This document shows positions 55,600 to 64,000 of a stretch of DNA of 64,000 nucleotides, piece after piece. Positions within the stretch are counted from its first letter, which is position 1. The number at the start of each line of letters is the position of its first letter. Location: contig CAJNDS010002659.1 in the NCBI GenBank assembly GCA_905221605.1, positions 160,359 to 224,358 on the forward strand. Direction: 5' to 3'. The position numbers were made by a program, and so were the translations under genes. The notes beneath the pieces were generated by a model, which saw only the letters and a program-made list of their open reading frames with translations, made no database searches and had not been told where the DNA came from. The stretch is from Symbiodinium natans (taxonomy: Eukaryota > Sar > Dinophyceae > Suessiales > Symbiodiniaceae).

Positions 55600-56735
55600 G
55601 GCTTAAATGCCCTCTAGGTTTAAATGCCTAAGTCTTAAACCCCAAACCTTTAAACCTTCATCCTATGGGGTTTGAAGGTCAAGGGTTTAGGCTTGATTGC
55701 CCAGGGCTTTAGGGTCCTGACCCTAGAGGGTTTAGGGTTAAGGAATAGATGCGTAAACCTGAAACCCTTAAGGTTTAAACTCTATGGGCTTAGGTTTTAA
55801 TGTCTAAATTTTAAACCCTAAGCCTTGAAACCTTCACACTACAGAGTTTAGAGGTGTTAAGGGTGACAAATTGATTACATACTTAGCTTTAAATGCCTGA
55901 ATCTTAAACCCCAATTCTTTAAACCTTATCCCTATAGGGTTTAAAGGTTAAGGGCTTAGTGTTAATCGCTGTCTTAGGTTTAAATGTCTGAATCTTAAAC
56001 CCAAAAACTTTAAAGCTTCACCCTATAGGGTTTAAAGGTTAAGGGTTTAGGTCGAATCGTCAGCTTAGATTTACATGTCTAAGTAAAGAATCCTAAACCT
56101 TTAAATCTCATCCCTATGGGGTTTAAGGTTAAGGGTTCAATATGAACTGCCGGCATAGGTCTAAATACCTAAACCTTAAACTTAAACCCTAAACCTTTAA
56201 ATATCTTAACCCTATAGGGTTTAAAGGTTAAAGGCTTAGCGTTAATTGCCGGAATAGGTTTAAATGCCTAAATCTTAAGCCCGAAACCTTTAAACCTTAG
56301 CCCAACAGGGTTTAAAGGTTAAGGGTTTAAAATTAGTTGCAGGCTTAATTAGGTTTAAATGCCTACATCTTATATCCTAAACCTTTAAAAATCTTAACCC
56401 TATAGGGTTTAAAGGTTAAGGGCTTGGCTACAGTTTAAATGGCTAAATATTAAACCCTAAGCCTTTAAACTTTAACCCTACAGGGTTTAAAGGTTAAGGG
56501 TTTAAAATTAGTTGCAGGCTTAGGTTTAAATGCCTGCATCTTAAAGCCTAAACCTGTACAAATCTTAACCCTATAGAATTTAAAGGTTAAGGGCTTAGCT
56601 TTAATTACCGGCATAGGTTCAAATGCCTAAATCTTAAACCCTTAACCTTTAAACCTTAACCCTACAGGGTTTAAGGTTAAGGGTTTTTTTGCAGGCTTAG
56701 GTTTAAATGCCTAGATCTTAAATTATAAACAAAAG
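55600..56735 (+). repeat. ~90-bp tandem array, about 11 diverged units
   Basis: Each unit contains TAGGTTTAAATGCCTAAATC, then a dyad around CCCTATAGGG (TTTAAACCTTAACCCTATAG with its mirror). Anchor positions are about 55613, 55885, 55976, 56065, 56157, 56258, 56351, 56430, 56521, 56616 and 56699. Confidence 0.8.
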
Positions 56736-56756
56736 CCAACAGAAAGAAAAACCCTC

Positions 56757-56776
56757 CGTGTGTGTGTGTGTGTGTG
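56757..56776. repeat. (TG)n microsatellite
   Basis: Ten TG units just beyond the tandem array. Confidence 0.9.
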
Positions 56777-57323
56777 AGAGGGTGAATTAAGGAATACAGT
56801 CAAAAATCCGGTCACCGGAAAATCACCAGACAGCAGAGGTTTTATCGGTATTTGCGGTACTTTTGCAAAGATCAAGGCCCGCGGTGGGTCCATTGGGGGG
56901 GGGTGACCATATATATATATATATATACAAAGACATCTGTAAACTCTCACCCCGAAGGCCCTAGTAGAACTACACTGTATAGCCACCCTCAAGCCAGGCC
57001 ACAAAATCCTCAATCTGAAGCCTCTGACAACCCTTACCCTTGGTTCGCGAGAGAGAGCTAAGTTGCAGCAGTTCAAGGTTTCGGGAGCGGCATCCAAACA
57101 ACATGCTGTCTGCTGTTTACGAGGCTAAGGGCCGGGGCTTTTTTGACGAGGAGAGCGTTTCGGATCGGGGAAACGGACTTGTGGATTTGAGCCTCCTCTT
57201 GAGTCTTGAAAGGATGGGGTTTTAGAACGCGAGTGCATGACTGGGGTTGAAATCGAACCTACAGGGGTGGTTCAACGTGGATCCTTCCTGTGCACTGGAC
57301 AAGCCGTTTTTGTGTTTTTGCAG

Positions 57324-57463
57324 CCATCTCTACCCGAGGCAACGCCTACAAACTGCTTCGGAAGCTTGCGACTCGCGCGGGTCGCACAAAGCTAGGCCGC
57401 TTTCTCGCGGAGGGGGACACCTTCCTGTGCCTTTGCGCTGATTTATTCGGCCGACACACTTAG
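57324..57463 (+). other. Possible terminal exon, unrecognised
   Basis: After TTTTTGCAG the frame ISTRGNAYKLLRKLATRAGR, then TKLGRFLAEGDTFLCL, is open to TAG. No family recognised. Confidence 0.3.
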
Positions 57464-58895
57464 CGTTGGTATTTGCGTCTCGAGGTTCGAAGCTAGTTTT
57501 GGCCGGACGGACACCGCTTCTGTGCAAGGCTATGCCTATGCCCATGGCGAATACGCGGCATGCTTGCGGTGCTCATCAGTTTGTCTTCTGAGGTGTGCCG
57601 CTTTCATCAACCTTCATTGCATGGCAATGCCCACAAGCTCGCTAAACCCTTGCCCTAAGCGACGTTTCCTTGAGACACGACGTCGGCCTAAACATCGATA
57701 ATGTCGCTCAGATCCTCGTGCCTCTTTCGTTTCAGGTTTTTGGAATTTCCTTTTCACCGAGGAATCCGTCTAGTCGCATGTTCGTACTTGTGTTCGGGCT
57801 CACGGATTATGGAACAGTCGGACTTGATGTTGAGAAAACTACGTCTGCGAATCAGACTCTCGAACAATTCGTAGTCGGGCTTTCTTATCTGAGAGGGCGC
57901 CCGGGGTGTGGTTTGGATGGCCCAGAATAGCCGTACAAGCAGCCTTTCAAATCCCGATGCTTCAGTAAAGCTGTGAGCGGGAGAATCTGCAAACGCACAA
58001 AACGCCTCAGTGGCTGCCCCTATCGTGCTTTCGCGAAGTTGAAAAAGGCAACAACAGATAGTTGCTCAAAGGCCCACAGATCCCAGATTTGTAATTAGAA
58101 CAGCACAGTGTCCTAGCGGATGAGCGCGTCACCGTGGGCAGGGGAAGCTTTGCCCGCCGCAGAAGCTGTCAAGTGGATCGCGCCTTCGCTTCAGGGCTTC
58201 CTCTTCGCGCGTGGCCGACCTCCTGAACAGACAGCGGGAAGGGGGGGCCACATGAGGAGCGACAGCTCACGCCACTCCCGTTGTATCTACAATGTATGTG
58301 TGTTCATGTTCTTTCATCGAAGTTTTCATACTTGTATGTATGCGTGTATACGCCTCATTCAGAATGTACATACAATGTGCTGTGCTGTGTACATTGCAAT
58401 GCACAATGTATCATGTACATATGGAATAATATAGAATAATATTAAGATACCCAGAGCTCCTGTTTCCAATCCCTGTTCTCGGGTAAGGGTTGAGGGTTTA
58501 GGCTTGTGAGCACGACTCCAAGGCGTTTCTTAGCCCATTCCTACCCAACATCCTAGGCGCATGCGCCCCCGGACCATCGTCGTGCGACAAAGTCGCTACG
58601 ACTCTGAGGGCCTACAGGAGACAGGGCTTGGGGTTAGGGTTTAGGGTTTAGGGCTGTAGGGTGTAGGGCGTAGGGTGTAGGGTGTAGGGTGTTCATGTTT
58701 TCACGGCTTTTTGGGTCTGTGCAACGAACAGCAAGCAAAGAATTGGACAGGCCAGAAGAGACGAAAGTCTACAGTGAAGGGCTGCAACCCTAAGAAATGC
58801 ACCCTCGACTCCGAAAACGCCACATGAACCCTCCATCCCCAAAAGCCCTAAACCACAATCAATCGCTGGCCGAACCCCTAAATTTGCTCAACCCT
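57464..58895. other. No assignable gene
   Basis: Open frames at 57670-57930 and 58120-58434 lack family signatures. TTTAGGG and TGTAGGG words occur at 58630-58690. Confidence 0.35.
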
Positions 58896-58945
58896 AAACC
58901 CTAAACCCTACACCCTAAACCCTACACCCTAAACCCTAAACCCGA
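58896..58945 (+). repeat. Telomere-like tract before an exon-like segment
   Basis: CCCTAAA/CCCTACA units. About 75 bases on, CACCACAG is followed by EILEAVRSQ and then, at 59098-59180, TTTAGGG tracts: an exon-like island between opposite arrays. Confidence 0.8.
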
Positions 58946-59631
58946 ACCTTCCCTGAGCTTCCTAAGCCCAACCCCCCCCCCCTCCTCCCCCGCCCCCGAA
59001 GCTGCACCACAGGAGATCCTCGAGGCCGTCCGCTCGCAAAGTGAGGCCGGCCCACCGGGTCCCACCACGCCACTGGTGTGGCTTTGCTCGACAGCTAGTT
59101 TAGGGCTAGGGTTTATATAGGGTTTAGGGTTTAATTAGGGTATGGGTTTAGGGTCAGGGTTTAGGGTTTAGGGTTTTGACCTACAGGAGCTCAGAAGGCT
59201 GAATGCCTGCGGTTCTGTGCAGTGGGTTCCGTGCAGGGAGTCCTTCAAGGGTTGAGTCAAGGGATGAAGACTCGTACCCCTGAGGTTGTACCCCTAAAGG
59301 TTCCCCCTTTTTTATACTCCTCCTTATACGGCCCTTATTTTGGTTTGGGGACCCAGAAAAGATTCAAAAGGTACCCCCAAAAACCCAACAACCCTAAGGG
59401 TCCAAGGTAGAACCCCCAGATTTAGGGCTCCCCTTAATCTAACATGGCCCCGAGATTCCCTTCTTGAGATCCTGAAAAAGGGGCCCCAAAACCCAAGGGC
59501 ACAACCCTAAACCCTAAACCCTAAAACCAAGGTAGAACCCCAAAGGAGACCTGAGACTTCTCGTAAGCAGCTGAGGTGGGGTGGGGGCCTTCCCGACCCT
59601 TGGCCTGCCATGCTTTGGAGGAATAGTAGAG

Positions 59632-59706
59632 GGTTTAGGGTTTAGGGTTAGGGTTTAGGGTTTAGGGTTTAGGGTTTAGGGTTTAGGGTTTAGGGTTTAG
59701 GGTTAG
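59632..59706 (-). repeat. Telomere-like array, TTTAGGG orientation
   Basis: About 10 units, passing directly into the 9-bp array that follows. Confidence 0.95.
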
Positions 59707-59888
59707 AAGGTTTAGAAGGTTTAGAAGGTTTAGAAGGTTTAGAAGGTTTAGAAGGTTTAGAAGGTTTAGAAGGTTTAGAAGGTTTAGAAGGTTTAGAAGG
59801 TTTAGAAGGTTTAGAAGGTTTAGAAGGTTTAGAAGGTTTTAGAAGGTTTTAGAAGGTTTAGAAGGTTTAGAAGGTTTAGAAGGTTTAC
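59706..59888 (-). repeat. 9-bp AGAAGGTTT array fused to TTTAGGG array
   Basis: About 20 units of TTTAGAAGG, one or two with an extra T. Confidence 0.95.
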
Positions 59889-60307
59889 TGCTTGTCTTCC
59901 TGTTACAGAAGTGCCTTCATGAGGTGTAGTCCAGGGGCTTGGGACACCCGGCTCGGTGACTCCAAACAACCCATCCGAGATGTTTCTCAACCATAAAGCC
60001 TCCCTTGCAGGCAGTTTCATGATGCCCCACTGGCCGTACTCCTCATCCCACTCAAAGCTTGAGGGTATCAGAGCTATATGAGGTATTTCCCAAATATGGT
60101 GCCGTATATATATATATATACCCACTTTAAAGAATCGATAATCCTGAATATGAACCCCCCCAAAAAGGGGGAAACCCTATACCCCAAACCCTGCTTCCTG
60201 AAGCGATCTGCTTTTGGGGCCTAAACCTGCGCCCCTAAGCAACTCCGCAGGCTCTCACGCAAGACTCTAAGCCCTCCTAAAGAAGTCAGTCTGTTAGGGG
60301 TTTAGGG

Positions 60308-60366
60308 GCCCTAAACCCTAAACCCTAAACCCTAAACCCTAAACCCTAAACCCTAAACCCTAAACC
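60308..60366 (+). repeat. Telomere-like array abutting M16-like exon
   Basis: CCCTAAA units run into the acceptor AAACCCAG at 60369. Confidence 0.95.
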
Positions 60367-60369
60367 CAG

Positions 60370-60460
60370 GCCGACAATGGCCACCCTGACACTCCGGCCA
60401 GCTTCGCCGTGCTGTCCAACGCGCTCTTCGACCAGCTCTCCACGCAGGAGCAGCTTGGCA
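60370..60460 (+). CDS. M16 metallopeptidase-like exon (insulysin C-terminal-half motif)
   Basis: TPASFAVLSNALFDQLSTQE followed by QLG matches the conserved FDQLRTKEQLGY block of insulin-degrading-enzyme-type peptidases, which degrade peptides with a zinc-dependent N-terminal domain. It starts straight after CCCAG and ends at a GC donor-like GGCA/GCCC, where CCCTAAA/CCCCAAA units begin (60463-60596). No catalytic HxxEH exon is visible in the window. Whether the exons at 59021 and 61151 belong to it is unknown. Confidence 0.5.
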
Positions 60461-60462
60461 GC

Positions 60463-60596
60463 CCTAAACCCTAAGCCCTAAACCCTAAACCCCGAACCCC
60501 AAACCCCAAACCCCAAACCCCAAACCCCAAACCCCAAACCCCAAACCCCAAACCCCAAACCCCAAACCCTAAACCCTAAACCCTAAACCCTACACC
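60463..60596 (+). repeat. CCCTAAA / CCCCAAA array after M16-like exon
   Basis: About 11 CCCCAAA units between CCCTAAA units. Confidence 0.95.
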
Positions 60597-60951
60597 CATC
60601 CCCAACCAGATCAGGAGCCTTTTCGGGATGTTGGGCGCAAGTCGAGATGCGATTTGATGGGTTTGCGGCTTTCAGGTGGTTCTCATGTCTTCTGCACCGT
60701 GCATTACAAAGACCCACTGAGTACCCAAAAGCCCCAAGAGCCAACACCACTTCCCCAGAACATCCCGAGAATCCTCAGCCATGAAGGCCAAGGGCCCTAG
60801 ATAAGTCGCTCCAAGCCCCCATAGGAAGCTGCTCCAGCGCCAAGGAAATCTCAAGGGGTCTTCTGCGTTTTTGGCTTGCCCGAGCCCTCGCGTCAGGTGA
60901 GGGGGAGGGGGGTGGGGCATGATAAGGGCTCCCAGAGTCTGCTTGCGAGAA

Positions 60952-61000
60952 GGGTTTAGGGTTTAGGGTTTCGGGTTTAGGGTTTAGGGTTTAGGGTTTC
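60952..61000 (-). repeat. Telomere-like tract
   Basis: TTTAGGG orientation. Confidence 0.9.
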
Positions 61001-61141
61001 AAAGTTGAAGCGGACAGTGCCCCAAACTGCCTCTAAGCCGAGACCCGAATGCTTCCAGTGCGAAAGAGTATGGGCTCAGTTAGAGGAATCGGCGGAATCG
61101 GACAAGAATCACAGCATCAGCATCGCTCACCTGACTTCAGG

Positions 61142-61215
61142 CTCTGGGGCGGACTGCTGTGGTCTTGGATGGTGTCGAGGATCCCAACAACCTGGGCGCC
61201 TTGGAGTTCGATGTA
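61142..61215 (+). other. Exon-like segment RTAVVLDGVEDPNNLGALEF
   Basis: After GACTTCAG the frame gives LDGVEDPNNLGAL, reminiscent of the LDGVxDPxNLGA motif of SpoU-type RNA 2'-O-methyltransferases. It could alternatively be the stretch after EQLG in an M16 peptidase (GLEFxV). It is too short to decide; phase does not fit directly to 60460. Confidence 0.35.
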
Positions 61216-62033
61216 CGCTTTTGGAGTCATTCTTTGTGTCGCTTTCGATAGAGTCCAGAGTGCAGCGACCGGGAGCTAACGGCAAAGCCTCAACATAGGC
61301 ACATAGAGCGTTGCAGAGACATTGGCAATCAGTAGCAATGAATGGGGCCTTGCGGAGAAGAGACTGAATTAAATGGCTACCGCCTGCCGCCGACCCCTTT
61401 TTGAGGGAGGGGCAGACGCCCGGAGTTGTGTCATTTCAGGCGCCGCAATGTCCCCGAAACCCTCAACTGGCCGAGCCCTTCTCGTCCCCAAAAACCCTCG
61501 AATCCCCAAGCACCCAGTTCCTCGCGCTCCTCCCTGATCACGCTGCAGACGCTGAAATCCGAGGCCAACTCCGACCGAAAGGTCGCTTGTTATAGGTTGA
61601 GTGGTGGGAACGGTGAGGAGGGGGCGGTGAGGGTTGGAGCCCGTTAAAGTTTACGGGCATATGAGAGAGTGTTGTGAGAACCGTGCATGCGGCGATGGCA
61701 AGGGCGGTGGAGGTGCGGGCCTGCGCTGGAGCCCTTTAAAGCACCTCTGCGGGAGTGGGCTCGGTGTTGCGGTGGTGGGGGTGGTGGGGGTGGTGGGGCC
61801 AGGTATGGCGGTGTGGGTCTGCTAGGCGGTGAGTGTACTGAGGGCGGTGAGAGTGTGAGAGTGTGAGAGTGGTGGGGGGGTGCATGGGTCACTCCAACGC
61901 CGCCTTCCCTGGCGATCGGCGGACATCACGGTCTTTCAACAGAGTTGATTCGCAGAGACAGAAAGAGGGAGGGAGAGAAGCAGAGAGGCTTTGCTGCTTT
62001 GCTGGAGCAACCTGAGGAGTGATACTCCGGACC

Positions 62034-62309
62034 ATGGAGGCCGCAGAATACGACATCTCCAAAATTCTGAAGAGCTCCGGGATGTAGGACTCGGTAGGCC
62101 CTTTTTGGGGCATTTCATAAACTTTTTGAGTTTAAGAAGATCATATTCAGGAATATGTGGGTTTTTAAGGGGCCATCCTAGCCTGCCTCTGCAGTGAGAA
62201 GCACGGCTTCGACATGTTTCGACCATGTCGTACTTACGCCTCCAGGCTTGCGTTGCTGGCAGCCCTCAGACCCACATCCAAGATTTGGAAGGCAACCCTC
62301 CAAGCATGA
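62034..62309 (+). CDS. Possible two-exon small gene split by a dispersed element
   Basis: Exon 62034-62083 (MEAAEYDISKILKSSG, donor GGGAT/GTAGGA) and 62195-62309 (acceptor CTCTGCAG) join in phase 2 and read on as EKHGFDMFRPCRTYASRLAL to a TGA. The 111-bp intron consists mostly of a TAGGCCCTTGGGA-type element (62092-62178). An in-frame TGA lies 21 bases upstream of the ATG. Product not recognised. Confidence 0.4.
62092..62178 (+). mobile_element. TAGGCCCTTGGGA-type element acting as intron body
   Basis: GTAGGCCCTTTTTGGGGCAT, AAGAAGATCATATTCAGGAA, TTTTTAAGGGGCCATCC. Confidence 0.6.
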
Positions 62310-62326
62310 CATATTGTATGTATATG

Positions 62327-62450
62327 TGTGTATGTATGTATGTATGTATGTATGTATGTATGTATGTATGTATGTATGTATGTATGTATGTATGTATGTA
62401 TGTATGTATGTATGTATGTATGTATGTATGTATGTATGTATGTATGTATA
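62327..62450. repeat. (GTAT)n microsatellite
   Basis: About 30 tetramer units. Confidence 0.97.
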
Positions 62451-62599
62451 TATTTACATTTATATTTATATGTATATTTATATTTATATTTATCTATATT
62501 AAATATAATTACCCCAGATTGCGGTAAGGGTGCAAGGTTCGGTTGACAGTTCGAGGGTTCTGGGCTCAGCACCTGAACCCTAAGGTTTCTCCCTCAAGA

Positions 62600-62690
62600 T
62601 CGGAGACCCCACGAAACCAGGCGTTCGACTCGCGGACGCTGGTGCTTACCAAGGGCACCGTGGACGTATTCAACCCAAAGGCCGCGCGCT
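62600..62690 (+). other. Possible exon fragment, unrecognised
   Basis: The frame NQAFDSRTLVLTKGTVDVFN is followed by a G-homopolymer at 62692-62708. Confidence 0.25.
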
Positions 62691-62709
62691 TGGGGGGGGG
62701 GGGGGGGGA

Positions 62710-63190
62710 GCTCCTTTATTGCTGTTCGTTTACTGGTTCATCATGGATGTAATATACCGTTTCGGTCATGCCGATATACACATATATATATATATATGTT
62801 TAAGTGATAGGTTCTCGATAAAGTATTGACAGTGTTGATAGATTCGGTTCGATAGCCTGTGGTCGTCGACGACTGCACCGATGAGAAGGATTAGGGGATA
62901 GGGAAGAGGGTGTGGAATCTGGTGGGCTTATGTTTTTTTTGAAGAAGCTATTTCCTATTACCACAAGTCAGACAAAAGCGGATACAGGTAGCACACGAGA
63001 AGCACGAGATATAGAACTCCACCCTGAAGACCCAACACGTAGTGGTGCCTTGGATAGATAGTCCATAAACCCAGGTCCCCCAGCCCTCGCAAAAAAGCCT
63101 CGAACCCAAAACCTTAAACACCCTCGCTTATGAGGAGACTTATGAAACAGCGCCAGGTGGTTCGATGCTCCATGGGGGCAGCGGCTGCTC
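62710..63190. other. No gene seen
   Basis: Unique sequence with an (AT)n run near 62782-62798. Confidence 0.5.
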
Positions 63191-63197
63191 GGGCTCT

Positions 63198-63412
63198 AGA
63201 GAGGGAGAGGGGGAGGGAGAGAGAAAGAGAGATAGAGAGAGAGAGAGACAGAGACAGAGACAGGGAGAGAGGGAGACGGGGGAGACGGGGGAGAGGGGGA
63301 GAGAGAGAGCGAGAGGGAGAGGGAGAGGGAGAGGGAGAGAGAGAGAGAGAGAGGGAGAGGGAGAGGGAGAGGGAGAGGGAGAGGCAGAGGGAGAGGGAGA
63401 GGGAGAGGGAGA
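63198..63412. repeat. (GAGAGG)n / (GA)n compound microsatellite
   Basis: Purine-only on the plus strand over 200 bases. Confidence 0.97.
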
Positions 63413-63449
63413 GATAGCAAACAGGAGTAAATCAGTTTACGAGTAAAAA

Positions 63450-63525
63450 GCAGGGGGAGAGGGAGAGAGAGAGAGAGAGTGAGAGAGAGAGAGAGAGATA
63501 GAGAGATAGAGAGTGCGAGAGGGAC
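63450..63525. repeat. (GA)n microsatellite, second block
   Basis: GA units with GATAGA variants. Confidence 0.9.
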
Positions 63526-63802
63526 AGCGCCAAGAAGAAGAGGGGCTTCACAGTGTGTGGGCGGGCGGTCGTCCCATGGCCTTTTTGGGTAGACTTGAGG
63601 CTTCTTTCGGTCAATGGTGGTAAAGCATCCTGTGGAGCTGTCTGGTGTTTTTCTTGGGCTGAGAAGTTGCGAATGGATGCTCTCCAATCCTGAAATCCAT
63701 CTACTCGATCCGCCCTGGACCTCCACTCCAAGCCCAAGCGCCAACAAAGCTCAAACGAAATGACCCCTACTCATATCACTCTGCTTAAGAAAGGCTCCTC
63801 TC

Positions 63803-63882
63803 AAAACCCTAAACCCTAAACCCTAAACCCTAAACCCTAAACAGGTTTATAAACCCTAAACCCTAAACTCTAAACCCTAAAC
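63803..63882 (+). repeat. Telomere-like array, CCCTAAA orientation
   Basis: Followed by a coding-like stretch (VRGRVQVLEVADAEVLGKPR, 63917-63980) and then a G-homopolymer to the window end. Confidence 0.9.
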
Positions 63883-64000
63883 CTTGCTTGCACCGCATTC
63901 TTCGTGTTTCGCTGAGGTCCGAGGCCGCGTCCAAGTCCTTGAGGTGGCCGATGCAGAGGTCCTTGGGAAGCCGAGGGCTGTTTGGGGGGGGGGGGGGGGG

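Larger units (their letters stand above)
54567..56932. mobile_element. Fold-back-like element with inverted (AT)n-polyC ends
   Basis: The left end reads (AT)n, TCACCCCCCCC, AATGGACCCACCGCGG (54567-54638). The right end (56874-56932) is the reverse complement: CCGCGGTGGGTCCATT, GGGGGGTGA, C, (AT)n. In between lie a nested palindrome (54793-55237) and a 90-bp tandem array (55600-56735). There is no coding capacity. Whether the AT run belongs to the element or to the target is unclear. Confidence 0.6.

Overview
The window looks like nuclear DNA of a dinoflagellate (Symbiodinium/Polarella/Prorocentrum-like). The evidence is: plant-type telomere heptamers (CCCTAAA/TTTAGGG) scattered internally in both orientations; small exons whose splice donors are often GC or GA as well as GT; intronless genes with ankyrin, RCC1-like and ubiquitin-like repeats of the kind abundant in that group; GC-rich coding DNA; and very many simple repeats. 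Almost every long ORF outside the genes below is low-complexity sequence read through. I see no rRNA, tRNA, spliced-leader relic, CRISPR array or bacterial signal.

Layout. 0-1.2 kb: ankyrin-repeat gene. 1.2-4.6 kb: telomere-like arrays breaking up a segment duplicated at 21.4-23.1 kb. 5.1-6.8 kb: intronless RCC1-like gene with a ubiquitin-like N-terminus and an Ala/Lys tail. 7.2-16.0 kb: a split cyclic-nucleotide phosphodiesterase gene of at least 14 small exons, lacking the first half of its catalytic domain. 20.0-20.7 kb: intronless ubiquitin-like gene. 23-30 kb: exon-like fragments (one PH-domain-like) and microsatellites. 31.4-39.6 kb (perhaps to 40.4): a split EF-hand gene with three EF loops. 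40.7-41.7 kb: a 981-bp transposon-like element with terminal inverted repeats around a 61-bp satellite. 44.4 kb: RCC1-repeat fragment. 45.1-45.9 kb: unknown gene. 48.6-51.8 kb: unknown five-exon gene with a (CA)n-filled intron. 54.6-56.9 kb: a fold-back structure with a nested palindrome and a 90-bp tandem array. 59-64 kb: exon fragments (M16 peptidase-like and others) and simple repeats.

Main observation. In the two best-resolved split genes, most introns carry TTTAGGG arrays soon after the donor and CCCTAAA arrays just before the acceptor, so exons sit between outward-facing telomere-like arrays and introns have telomere-like inverted ends. Several introns are also bounded by 5-10 bp direct repeats containing the splice junction. 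Two telomere-repeat tracts interrupt an older dispersed element with short duplications on both sides, others have longer flanking duplications, and the 2-4 kb versus 21-23 kb duplication contains tracts present in one copy only plus a segment that is inverted between inverted tracts. Together this suggests that telomere-like sequence is, or travels with, a mobile, intron-forming element. That is inference from one window; the alignments needed to prove it are given in the findings.
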